Positions 8,115-16,070 of a stretch of 64,000 nucleotides of DNA are shown here, piece after piece. This stretch comes from JAQSWP01 sp040255215 (GTDB lineage: Bacteria > Pseudomonadota > Alphaproteobacteria > Reyranellales > JAQSWP01): the NCBI GenBank assembly GCA_040255215.1, contig JBDZUM010000002.1:1-64000 (forward strand), written 5' to 3'. Each line of letters begins with the position of its first letter. Positions within the stretch are counted from its first letter, which is position 1. Under the pieces are notes generated by a model. That model saw only the letters and a list, made by a program, of their open reading frames with translations. It had not been told where the DNA came from and searched no databases. Position numbers and translations under genes: made by a program.

Positions 8115-9146
8115 ATGATCCGCCTCAGCAGGCTCTGCGCCATCGTGATCGCGGCACTGGCGCCGGCTGCCGGCCTCGCGCAGGACGGAGCGGCGGAGGC
8201 CATCCGGGCTTGCGGCCAGCGCAGCCTGGTGCCCGACGCGCGCGTCGGCGCCTGCGATCGCGCGCTGGCCGGCAGCGGGCTCACCGCGGCGCAACGCGCC
8301 GGCCTGCTATGGCAGCGCGCCGAAGCGCATCTCGGGCGCCGGGACAGCAAGGCGGCGCTCGCCGATCTCGATCAGGCGATCGCCACCGATGCGAAACTCT
8401 ATCCCGCCCATCTGATGCGCGGCATGCTGCGCAGCGAGCGCCGCCAGTTCGAGGCGTCGCTGGCCGATTTCGACGCCGCCCTGCGGCTCAAGCCGGATCT
8501 CGGCGTCGCCTACTACTGGCGCGGCTCGGCCCTGGCGCAGCTCGGCCGCTACGCCGCCGCGCTGGCCGATCTCGACCGCGCCATCGAGCTGATGCCGGGC
8601 GATCCCGCCCCGCGCATCACCCGCGCCGGCGTCATCGCCGAAAGCGGCGACTGCGCTTCGGCGCTGGCGGCCTACGACCGCATCGCCGCCGACACGCCGC
8701 GCGCGCCCGGCCTGCATTTCACGCGCAGCCGCTGTCTGGAGACCACCAACCGGCACGGCGAAGCGGTGGCCGCGCTCGATCAGGCGCTGGCCATCGACGG
8801 GCCGCGCCCCGTCATCCTGCTGGCGCGCTGCCTGTCGCTGGCGCTGCTCGATCGCTTCGAGGCGGCGCTGGCCGACTGCAACGCCGTCATTCGCCAGCTG
8901 CCCGACGATCCCGCGGCCTACGACCAGCGCGGCCTGATCCGCCTGCGCCAGGGCCAGCCGGCGGAGGCCATCGCCGATTACGATCGCGCCATCGCGCTGG
9001 GCGGCGGCGCCTACGCCTATTACGGGCGCGGCCTGGCCCGGATGCGACGCGGCGACAGCGGCGGCGGCGAAGCCGACATGGCGCGGGCGCGGGCGGCCAA
9101 TCCCGGCATCGCCGCAAGATTCGCCAATTGGGGCCTGAAGCCCTAG
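8115..9146 (+). CDS. secreted TPR-repeat protein (paralogue 2 of 3)
   Basis: 343 aa. The signal peptide MIRLSRLCAIVIAALAPAAG ends near LAQ (residue 23). Two Cys pairs occur in the N-terminal part (ACGQ, GACD), then seven or so TPR units such as YYWRGSALAQLGRYAAALAD and YDQRGLIRLRQGQPAEAIAD. It is closest to the following gene: both share a segment RAGVI(A/V)E(S/R)GDCA and a YYGRGLARMR-type last repeat. A periplasmic protein-protein interaction role is inferred; the partner is unknown. It lies 94 bp after paralogue 1 in the same direction. Confidence 0.75.
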   Translation: MIRLSRLCAIVIAALAPAAGLAQDGAAEAIRACGQRSLVPDARVGACDRALAGSGLTAAQRAGLLWQRAEAHLGRRDSKAALADLDQAIATDAKLYPAHLMRGMLRSERRQFEASLADFDAALRLKPDLGVAYYWRGSALAQLGRYAAALADLDRAIELMPGDPAPRITRAGVIAESGDCASALAAYDRIAADTPRAPGLHFTRSRCLETTNRHGEAVAALDQALAIDGPRPVILLARCLSLALLDRFEAALADCNAVIRQLPDDPAAYDQRGLIRLRQGQPAEAIADYDRAIALGGGAYAYYGRGLARMRRGDSGGGEADMARARAANPGIAARFANWGLKP

Positions 9147-9268
9147 AGCCTGCGTAGTGCCCGAACGCCGCGAGCGGCGAAAAACGTTCCGGCCACCGAC
9201 GGCGCACACCACTGCATGCAGCGCGGTGAAGGTTGCAAGTTGCAATTCCTTCTTCGACACTCGCCTTC

Positions 9269-10459
9269 ATGCACGATGCCATCGCTTCGGCGCTCTCCCG
9301 GCCGGCCCGCTTCCTGCTTGTCGCGGCCCTCGCCTTCCTGCCGTCGTTTCCGGCGACGGACGTGGCGCTCGCCCAACCCCCGGCGGCGTTGCCTGAAGCG
9401 TTGCGCCTGTGCTTCAAGCTGCCGACGTCGCCTGAGCCGCCATCCGACGCGCAGATCGAGGCTTGCTCCAAGGCGATGAACGATGCCGCGATGCCGCCCG
9501 AGGCGCGCATCGCGGCGCAGGGCATGCGGGCCAATTTCCACATGATGAGGCAAAACTACGATGCGGCGCTGGTCGACTGGAACGCGCTGGTGCGCTATTC
9601 GCCCCGCGATCCGAACTATCTCGTCATGCGCGGCACGGCCTATGGTTATAAGCGCGACTACAAACGCGCGCTGGCCGATTTCGACGCCGCATTGCGGATC
9701 GATGGCAGCCTTTCCATGGCGCATCTCGGCCGCGGCCTGTCCCACATGGCGCAGCAGGAGTTCGTGACCGCGATCGCCGATTTCGACGCCGCCCTGCGAG
9801 CGGATCCCAATTTTCTCCAGGCGATCTACCATCGCGCCACCGCCAAGGCGTATCTCAAGCGTTTCGACGAGGCGCTGGCCGACATCGATCGCGCACTGCA
9901 GCTCGCCCCCAGTTCGCCGATCTTCCGTGTCCTACGCGCCGGGATCGTCGTCGAACGCGGCGACTGCGCGACGGCGATGGCCGAGCTCGACCGCGTCCTC
10001 GAGATCGCGCCGCAAACACCCCGGCTGCACTTGGCGCGCGGCACCTGCTTGTATCGCCAGGAACGTCACCGCGAGGCCATCGCCTCGCTCGACGCCGCCC
10101 TGCCGATCGACGGGCCAAGCGCCGGCCTGTTCAACAACCGCTGCTTCTCGCGCGCGGTCCTGGGCGAGCTCGATGCCGCGATGACCGACTGCAACGAAGC
10201 GCTGAAGCTGGACGAAAAGCTGGCGGCCGCCTACGACAGCCGCGGCTTCGTCCATCTGAAGCGCGGCGACTGGCGGGCCGCCATTGCCGATTACGACCGT
10301 GCCATCCAGCTCGGCGCGCGCGAATATTCCTATTACGGGCGTGGCCTGGCGCGGCTGCGGCTGGGCGACCGGGTCGGCGCCGATGCCGATCTGGCGCAGG
10401 CGAGGGCGATGAGCCCCGGCGTCGATGCGCAGTACGCGCGCTGGGGCATGCGCCGCTAA
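9269..10459 (+). CDS. secreted TPR-repeat protein (paralogue 3 of 3)
   Basis: 396 aa. The signal peptide is about residues 1-36 (FLLVAALAFLPSFPATDVAL then AQ). It is followed by a Cys-containing N-terminal region and about eight TPR units (NYLVMRGTAYGYKRDYKRAL, AYDSRGFVHLKRGDWRAAIA). It ends GVDAQYARWGMRR, matching the tail of its two upstream paralogues. The start at 9269 was taken because it gives a proper signal sequence; an upstream in-frame GTG-like extension to 9233 is possible. Likely a periplasmic adaptor; no catalytic domain. Confidence 0.75.
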   Translation: MHDAIASALSRPARFLLVAALAFLPSFPATDVALAQPPAALPEALRLCFKLPTSPEPPSDAQIEACSKAMNDAAMPPEARIAAQGMRANFHMMRQNYDAALVDWNALVRYSPRDPNYLVMRGTAYGYKRDYKRALADFDAALRIDGSLSMAHLGRGLSHMAQQEFVTAIADFDAALRADPNFLQAIYHRATAKAYLKRFDEALADIDRALQLAPSSPIFRVLRAGIVVERGDCATAMAELDRVLEIAPQTPRLHLARGTCLYRQERHREAIASLDAALPIDGPSAGLFNNRCFSRAVLGELDAAMTDCNEALKLDEKLAAAYDSRGFVHLKRGDWRAAIADYDRAIQLGAREYSYYGRGLARLRLGDRVGADADLAQARAMSPGVDAQYARWGMRR

Positions 10460-10462
10460 CCC

Positions 10463-10753
10463 CTACCCCGCCTTCTCGATCAGTTCCTTGAGCAGCGAGC
10501 GGTGGCAGCGGCTTTCGTTGGCGCAATAGCAGCCGATGGCGATGTCGGATTCCTGCGACAGCAGGCGCAGGAATTTCAGCGCCTCGCGGCGTTCGGCGGT
10601 GGCGGTCATTTCCTTTTCGTAGCGCGCGGCGAAGCGGGCCCAGGCTTTGGGCTCGTCGGCGTCGGGGAAGCCCTGGGCGCGGGCCCAGGACAGCAGCTCG
10701 GCCGAGGGCGCGTATTGCGGCAGCCAGACGTCGAACAGATGCCGCTTCTCGCG
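10463..10753 (-). CDS. DUF488 family protein, C-terminal part (cut by gap)
   Basis: 97 codons survive between the N run and the stop at 10463. The residues include FDVWLPQYAPSAELLSWARA, FAARYEKEM and CYCANESRCHRSLLKELI. The conserved 'C-Y-C...CHR..L..' ending is the DUF488 signature, seen in small cytosolic proteins related to YeaO. The N-terminal third lies in or beyond the gap, so the start is unknown. The function of the family is not established. It converges on the TPR gene ending 3 bp away. Confidence 0.75.
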   Translation of the reverse strand, partial: REKRHLFDVWLPQYAPSAELLSWARAQGFPDADEPKAWARFAARYEKEMTATAERREALKFLRLLSQESDIAIGCYCANESRCHRSLLKELIEKAG

Positions 10754-10853
10754 NNNNNNNNNNNNNNNNNNNNNNNNNNNNNNNNNNNNNNNNNNNNNNN
10801 NNNNNNNNNNNNNNNNNNNNNNNNNNNNNNNNNNNNNNNNNNNNNNNNNNNNN
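10754..10853. other. assembly gap (100 N)
   Basis: Unknown-length gap that truncates two minus-strand genes, DUF488 on the left and DUF1772 on the right. The flanks do not overlap each other. Confidence 0.95.
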
Positions 10854-11210
10854 GTCGGCCATGTCGAGGCCGTTGTTGAGCGGCACGTTGTAGCTGCGCG
10901 TCGTCCACAGGCTGAACAGGATGTAGAGCGCGGCGGAAGCGGCGCGCAGCTTGCCGGCATCGCTCTCCCAGTGCACCAGGCCGCCGAGGCCCGAGGCCAG
11001 CGCGAGGATGGCCGTGCCGAGAAACACCGGGATGAAGGCCGAACGCAGGATGATCCTGTTGATCGCCTGCATGGCGGCGACGGCTTCGGCTGCGGGCCGC
11101 GCATCGAGCGCGCGCATGATGGTGACGGAGAAGATGAAGAACGTGCCGGCCACCAGCCCGCTGCCGATGGCGGCGATCAGGGCGATGGCATCGAGGACGG
11201 TGTGGAGCAT
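10854..11210 (-). CDS. DUF1772 membrane protein, N-terminal part (cut by gap)
   Basis: 119 codons from ATG at 11208-11210 to the gap. It begins MLHTVLDAIALIAAIGSGLV, with a first membrane helix containing AGTFFIFS, then a cytosolic AMQAINRIILRSAF motif, and second (FLGTAILALASGLG) and third (LYILFSLWTTRSYNVPLNN) helices. The 'M..iN...' motif and the terminal NVP(L/M)N are typical of the DUF1772/anthrone-oxygenase-like integral membrane family. Only the last helix is missing. Function unknown; not obviously linked to neighbours. Confidence 0.75.
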
Positions 11211-11313
11211 GGCGTGCCGGCGGCGACGGTGGAATGCGAGGTCCGATTATCAGTGGCGGCGGAGAACCGTGCCAGCGATTATCTTCGGTCCGGGCCTGAG
11301 GAGGTTGCGCGGG

Positions 11314-11419
11314 CGTTATGGGTCCCGGGTCTCGCTGCCCTCGCCCGGGATGACAAGGAGAGAGTGCGCTCGCCCGGGATGACAAGGAGAGAGTGCGCTC
11401 GCCCGGGATGACAAAAAGA
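11314..11419. repeat. GTCATCCCGG-family repeat, right half with tandem tail
   Basis: The right arm (ATGGGTCCCGGGTCTCGCTG...CCCGGGATGACA) is present without its left arm. It is followed by two more copies of a unit of about 31 bp, GCGCTCGCCCGGGATGACAA plus GGAGAGAGT. It lies between the DUF1772 and acetyltransferase genes. Confidence 0.75.
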
Positions 11420-11466
11420 GAGGGCGCTGGGCCGGGGGACGAAGGGAAGCCGTGCGGCGTTGTCCG

Positions 11467-12006
11467 TCAGACCCTGCGGCGCATCAGGCTGGCGCCGTCG
11501 CCGTATTTGGCGAGGACGGGGGCGAGGGCGGGATCCTCGACGGCGGCGAAGCCGTGGCCGCGCCAGAAATTGGCGGTGCCGAGCACGGCCACCAGTTCGA
11601 TCGCCGGCAGGCCCATGGCGATGGCCAGGGTCGGCAGGTGGCCGATCATGGCGGCGGCGTGGCCCAGCGAGCGGCGGATGGGATCGACCACGATGTCGTG
11701 CAGATAGAGCACGGTCGAACCGGACGGGATGAAATCGAGCAGCGCGTTCAGCGCCGGCGGATCGCCCGCGCGCCAGGGATGGCACAGCGCATAGGCGGCC
11801 AGCGCCTTGCGATGGTCGGCGACGAAACAGCCGGCGGGAAACAGCGCCAGCCGTTCGGCGAACACGGCCGTATCCTCGGGCAGGGTGGAATGGATGCGAT
11901 TGCCCAGCGCCTCGACCGGACCGATGTCGTGCGACTGCATCTTGCGCCAGGGCGCGGGCGGGGCGGGAAGGACGGGCGCGGCGGCTAACCCGAACAGGGC
12001 GGACAT
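11467..12006 (-). CDS. GNAT-like N-acetyltransferase
   Basis: 179 aa. The segment LPEDTAVFAERLALFPAGCF is typical of a GNAT subgroup found in alphaproteobacteria, followed by an acetyl-CoA-fold core (LYLHDIVVDPIRRSLGHAAA) and a last strand FWRGHGFAAVEDP, the usual 'FY..~GF' GNAT ending. The substrate cannot be read from sequence. A shorter start at the internal MQSHDIG is equally possible, because the first 22 residues are Pro/Ala-rich. It is divergent from holA with a 150-bp shared upstream region. Confidence 0.7.
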   Translation of the reverse strand: MSALFGLAAAPVLPAPPAPWRKMQSHDIGPVEALGNRIHSTLPEDTAVFAERLALFPAGCFVADHRKALAAYALCHPWRAGDPPALNALLDFIPSGSTVLYLHDIVVDPIRRSLGHAAAMIGHLPTLAIAMGLPAIELVAVLGTANFWRGHGFAAVEDPALAPVLAKYGDGASLMRRRV

Positions 12007-12158
12007 GACAGGTCTGTAACATTCCGCCGCCTTCTTGGCGAGGAAACTTCGCCGGCCACAGCCTGTGCGCAAGTGGAACGCGCCGCGCCGCAAACCCGAT
12101 GGCGCGGCTTTCCCCCTGTCCGCTTTCCCCTGCCCGCGCCGCTTTGTATGGTGCGGCC

Positions 12159-13208
12159 ATGAAGATCGCCGCCGCCGCCGCCGACCGCACCGTCGCCAAT
12201 CCCGACGCCAAGCTGCGCGCGCTGCTGGTCTACGGGCCGGACGAAGGGCTGGTGGCCGAGCGCGGGCGCAAGGCGGCGCAATCGGTCTGTGCCGATCTCG
12301 CCGATGCGTTTCGCGTCGTCGACATTCCCGGCAGCGCCCTGAAGGACGACGGCGCGCGGCTGGCCGACGAGATCGCCGCCATCTCGCTGATGGGCGGACG
12401 GCGCGTCATCCGCGTGCGGCCGGCGGGCGAGGAAAGCGTGGAGGCGCTGGCCAACGCGCTCGAGGCCGCAGCCGGCGACGGGCTGATCGTGCTCGAGGCG
12501 GGCGATCTGAAGAAGACCTCGAAGCTGCGCAAGCTGGCCGAGGAGCACAAGCTCGCCGCCGCCGTGCCCTGCTATGCCGACGAGGGTCGCACGCTCGACG
12601 CGCTGGTCGAGGAGGTGCTGGGCCAGGCCGGCCTGCGCACCGCGCCCGAGGCGCTGTCGTTCCTGATCGACAATCTCGGCGGCGATCGCGGCGTCTCACG
12701 CAAGGAGCTGGAGAAGCTGGCGCTCTATAAGGGCAAGGATGGCGGCGAGGTCAGTCTCGAGGACGCCATGGCCTGCGTCGGCGATTCGGCGGCGCTGTCG
12801 CTCGACGACGTGGCGCTGGCGGCGGCCGAGGGCGACCAGAAGGGGCTCGACCGCGCGCTCGACCGCGCCTTCGCCGAGGGCACGGCGGCGATCTCGCTGC
12901 TGCGCGCCCTGTCGCGCCATTTCCTGCGCCTGCACGGGGCGCGCGCCGCCATGCAGGCGGGCGCCGACGCGCGCGCCGCCATCGAGCGGTTGCGACCGCC
13001 GCCGCTGTTCTCGATCCGGCCGAAGCTGACGCGGCAACTCTCGCTGTGGAACGCGCCGGCGCTGGGCGAGGCGCTGTCCCTGCTGACCGAGGCCGAGCTG
13101 CAATGCAAGACCACGGGCATGCCCGACCAGGTCATCGTGCGCCGCGCGGCGATGCGGCTGGCCAACGCGGCGAATGTGCAGCGGGCGCGGGGCGGCGGGC
13201 GACGGTAG
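12159..13208 (+). CDS. holA: DNA polymerase III delta subunit
   Basis: 349 aa, the normal length for HolA. It is the clamp-loader subunit that opens the beta sliding clamp. It starts MKIAAAAADR and has the N-terminal AAA+-like domain (ALLVYGPDEGLVAERGRKAA, a degenerate P-loop as expected for delta). It continues through the lid region and the C-terminal helical collar domain (LSRHFLRLHGARAAMQAG, LTEAELQCKTTGMPDQVIVR). The final 'LxxxElxcKttgxP' is a HolA hallmark. The start is the ATG at 12159; a longer open frame exists upstream without a ribosome site. Usually adjacent to lptE, but here separated. Confidence 0.9.
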   Translation: MKIAAAAADRTVANPDAKLRALLVYGPDEGLVAERGRKAAQSVCADLADAFRVVDIPGSALKDDGARLADEIAAISLMGGRRVIRVRPAGEESVEALANALEAAAGDGLIVLEAGDLKKTSKLRKLAEEHKLAAAVPCYADEGRTLDALVEEVLGQAGLRTAPEALSFLIDNLGGDRGVSRKELEKLALYKGKDGGEVSLEDAMACVGDSAALSLDDVALAAAEGDQKGLDRALDRAFAEGTAAISLLRALSRHFLRLHGARAAMQAGADARAAIERLRPPPLFSIRPKLTRQLSLWNAPALGEALSLLTEAELQCKTTGMPDQVIVRRAAMRLANAANVQRARGGGRR

Positions 13209-13675
13209 GGTTCCGGACGCTCCTGTCGACAGGAGATGCTTCGCTCCTGAGCCTGTCGAAGCAAAGCCTGACATCTCAAACATCGTCATCCCGGCCGCAG
13301 CCCGCAGGGCGGAGAGCCGGGATCCATGTCGATGGGGCGGCATGCGCTGAAGTGGCGTCATGGGTCCCGGCTCTCGCTGCGCTCGGCCGGGATGACGGAA
13401 AAAGGAAGGCGTCCGCTCTCTGTCTTTGTCATGTCGAGCGATAGCGAGACATGATGGGGTTGGGAGGTGGGCGAAAGTCCCTGATCGTCCCATCGCGTGA
13501 TATCGCTTGCGCGTCTGCAATTCCTGCGCGTGAAGTTGCGGTCGGGGTGCAGGCTTCGCGATTTGTGAAGCGGATCACAAAGGCCGGGTGTCTATACGAA
13601 TCTTCGTTTGGCCGGCGCGTTGCTCGCGTGTGACCCTGCCTGCGACGCAACGCGGATCGCAGGGGGAGATCGACC
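13209..13675. other. repeat-bearing intergenic region
   Basis: Holds a short palindrome (13223-13256, GACAGGAGATGCTTCGCTCC ... GTCGAAGC), the GTCATCCCGG-family repeat at 13285-13396 and a fragment CATGTCGAGCGATAGCGAGACATG (13429-13452 approx.). From about 13550 it provides the upstream region of the gene at 13676, whose GGGGGAGA ribosome site is at 13661-13668. I see no gene here. Confidence 0.6.
13285..13396. repeat. GTCATCCCGG-family palindromic repeat
   Basis: Both arms are present: GTCATCCCGGCCGCAGCCCG...GCCGGGATCCAT and CATGGGTCCCGGCTCTCGCT...GGCCGGGATGAC. It is near-identical to the copy at 3165. Confidence 0.85.
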
Positions 13676-16063
13676 ATGGCCAAGCGGACGGTGATGAGGA
13701 TGATGGCGCTGCGCGCGCTGCGGCCGCTGCGGCCGAAGCTGCGCATCGATCTGGGCGAGCTGCCGCAATCGGAATTCCTGGTCGCGCTGCGTCGCGCCGA
13801 TTCGCTGGACGCCGTGGTCGGCGCGGCGACGCAGTTCGTCAAGGGGCCGAACTACCTGCCCAATGCCAAGCAGGCCGAGGCGATCGAGCTGCTCAACGAA
13901 GGCGGGCGGGTGATGGCGCGGTCGGGCAATCCGATCGATGCCGGTCCGGTGCAGGCCTATGCGCAGGGCCTGCCGGCGGCGCAGAAGCAGATGTTCCAGA
14001 ACATCGCCGCCCTGGTCGGCAGCCTGGCCGACAGCTTCGTCGCCGCCTGCTACGCCAGCGGCGTCGATCCGGCCGAGCGCCAGGCGCTGCAGGTGGCGCT
14101 GCGGGCGGCCTACACCATCACCTTGCTGCGCCAGAGCGCGCCGGTGCCGCAGGCGGCGCTGTCGGCGCCGATCATCCTGCCGCCGCCCGGCGCCTGGCAG
14201 AGCCTCGCCTCGCAGGGTGGCGCCGCGGGTCCGGGGACCGGCGGCGGTGGGCCGGCGCCGAATCCGATCCGGCCGGCGGGCATCGGCGATCTGCTGGTGG
14301 TGCGCGAGGAGATGGTGGGCTACGAGCGCACCCAGATCGCGCATGTCGAGAACGTCATGGCCAGCGAGACGCGCGACCGGGTGCATCGCAAGCTCGACCG
14401 CATCACCGAAACGACGGTGAGCGAGACCGAGACCAACGAGAGCGCGACGCGCGATCTGCAGTCGACGCAGCGTTCGGAAGTGTCGCAGGAGATCAGCCGC
14501 ACCGTCAGCGAACAGATGTCTCTGGGCGCCGGGGTCGAGATCTCGGCCAAGTACGGGCCGGTGCTGAGCGTCGACGCCTCGGCCGATTTCGCCTACGAGA
14601 CGGCGCGCGAGGAGGCGGCGACCAGCGCCAGCAATTTCGCGCAGGAGGTCATCGACAAGTCGGTGACGACGGTGAGCGAAAGGCGGCTGAACTCGACCAC
14701 CCGCACGGTGCTGGCCGAGACCGAGGAGACCAACTCGCACGGCTTCGACAATGCCGGCGGGGCGCAGCACATCGTCGGCGTCTATCGCTGGCTCGACCAG
14801 CGCTGGCGGGCGCAGGTGATGAATTACGGCCGCCGGCTGCTGATGGAGTTCAACGTGCCGCAGCCGGCACATGTCTTCCTGGCGGCGCAGGATTCGGGCC
14901 GCCGGACGCAGGTGCTGCTGCCGCAGCCGCCGCGCTTCGACGTGACGCCGGACGAGATCAGCGAGACGCTCTATCTCGGCCAGGGCGCCCGCTTCGGCGC
15001 TGGCGACCTGCCGCCGCCGCCGGCCGAGAAGCTGTTCGTCGACGTCGCCGTGCAGCTGCCCGAGACCTTCAGGGGCAAGATCAAGGGCGACGACTACAAC
15101 ATCAAGACCTATACCGGCGCGCTGCCGGTGACGTCCGGCTACCTCGCCACCTGGGTGCGGGTTGACGCCGAGAGCACCAAGTTCCTCAAGGACAACAACG
15201 ACAAGGCTTCGTTCCTCAAGGTCATCGTCGGCAACCGGGCGATGGACTGCCTCGACGGCGAAGGCTTCGGCGCGATCGAGAACGTCGCCGACACGGTCGA
15301 CATCGCGGTCTATGCCTACGATCTGTGCGCGGCGGTGCTGGGCATCCGCGTCACCCTGACCCGCACGACGGCGCTCTACGAGCAGTGGCAGCTGGCCTGC
15401 TGGACGAAGATGAAGGAAGCCAGCGATCGCGCCTGGCGGGCCTATAACGCCGAGGTGGCGGCCAGCGCCAATGTGCAGAGCGTGATGATGGCCGACACCC
15501 ATCCCGACGCCAAGCGCGGCATCGAGCGCGTCGAGCTCAAGCGCGGCGCGCTGGAGATGCTGACGCAGCAGCATTTCGTCGAGTTCAACCCGCTGGTCGG
15601 CGCCAGCGCCGTCTACGGGGTGAAGGACATCGACGTGCCCGAGGCGCTGAAGGACGGCCGCGTGGTGTCGTTCTTCGAGCAGTGCTTCGAGTGGGAGCAG
15701 ATGACCTATCTGTTCTATCCCTATTTCTGGGGCGACAAGAGCAAGTGGAAGGAGACGCTGAACCGCACCGATCCCGATCCCGCCTTCGCCGCCTTCCTGG
15801 CGGCCGGCTCGTCGCGGGTGCAGGTGCCGGTGCGGCCGGGCTTCGAGCGTGCCATGATCTTCTTCCTGGCGACGGGACGCATCTGGATGGGCCGCGACGC
15901 GCCGGTGCTGGGCTCGCCGCTCTACGTGCCGATCGTCGAGGAGATCGCCGAGGCCAAGGACGTCAACCTCGACAAGGCGCTGCCCTATGGCGAGCCGTGG
16001 GAATACACGGTGCCGACCAGCCTGGTGGTGCTCGACGCCGACGCCTCGGCCATTCCGGCCTGA
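13676..16063 (+). CDS. large protein of unknown function, 795 aa
   Basis: I do not recognise a named family. There is no signal peptide. Residues 1-155 are helical with a basic start. Residues 175-200 form a Gly/Pro linker. Residues 205-285 are a long polar helical stretch rich in Glu, Thr and Ser (YERTQIAHVENVMASETRDR onwards). Residues 284-307 alternate hydrophobic and polar residues (GAGVEISAKYGPVLSVDASA), suggesting a beta hairpin. A second polar helix at 308-345 is followed by ETNSHGFDNAGGAQHIVGVY and a mixed C-terminal half with many aromatics. The start ATG follows GGGGGAGA. The stop is 7 bp before the next large gene, so the two are almost certainly co-translated partners. Alternating helix/beta-hairpin/helix segments occur in pore-forming and needle-like proteins, but that is only an inference. 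Confidence 0.9.
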   Translation: MAKRTVMRMMALRALRPLRPKLRIDLGELPQSEFLVALRRADSLDAVVGAATQFVKGPNYLPNAKQAEAIELLNEGGRVMARSGNPIDAGPVQAYAQGLPAAQKQMFQNIAALVGSLADSFVAACYASGVDPAERQALQVALRAAYTITLLRQSAPVPQAALSAPIILPPPGAWQSLASQGGAAGPGTGGGGPAPNPIRPAGIGDLLVVREEMVGYERTQIAHVENVMASETRDRVHRKLDRITETTVSETETNESATRDLQSTQRSEVSQEISRTVSEQMSLGAGVEISAKYGPVLSVDASADFAYETAREEAATSASNFAQEVIDKSVTTVSERRLNSTTRTVLAETEETNSHGFDNAGGAQHIVGVYRWLDQRWRAQVMNYGRRLLMEFNVPQPAHVFLAAQDSGRRTQVLLPQPPRFDVTPDEISETLYLGQGARFGAGDLPPPPAEKLFVDVAVQLPETFRGKIKGDDYNIKTYTGALPVTSGYLATWVRVDAESTKFLKDNNDKASFLKVIVGNRAMDCLDGEGFGAIENVADTVDIAVYAYDLCAAVLGIRVTLTRTTALYEQWQLACWTKMKEASDRAWRAYNAEVAASANVQSVMMADTHPDAKRGIERVELKRGALEMLTQQHFVEFNPLVGASAVYGVKDIDVPEALKDGRVVSFFEQCFEWEQMTYLFYPYFWGDKSKWKETLNRTDPDPAFAAFLAAGSSRVQVPVRPGFERAMIFFLATGRIWMGRDAPVLGSPLYVPIVEEIAEAKDVNLDKALPYGEPWEYTVPTSLVVLDADASAIPA

Positions 16064-16070
16064 GCCCGCC

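Noticed and set aside
11342..11419. CRISPR-like array
   Set aside because: The three units are direct tandem copies without unique spacers; part of the GTCATCCCGG repeat.
13451..13633. 60-codon frame before the large gene
   Set aside because: No ribosome site; overlaps repeat debris and the promoter region.
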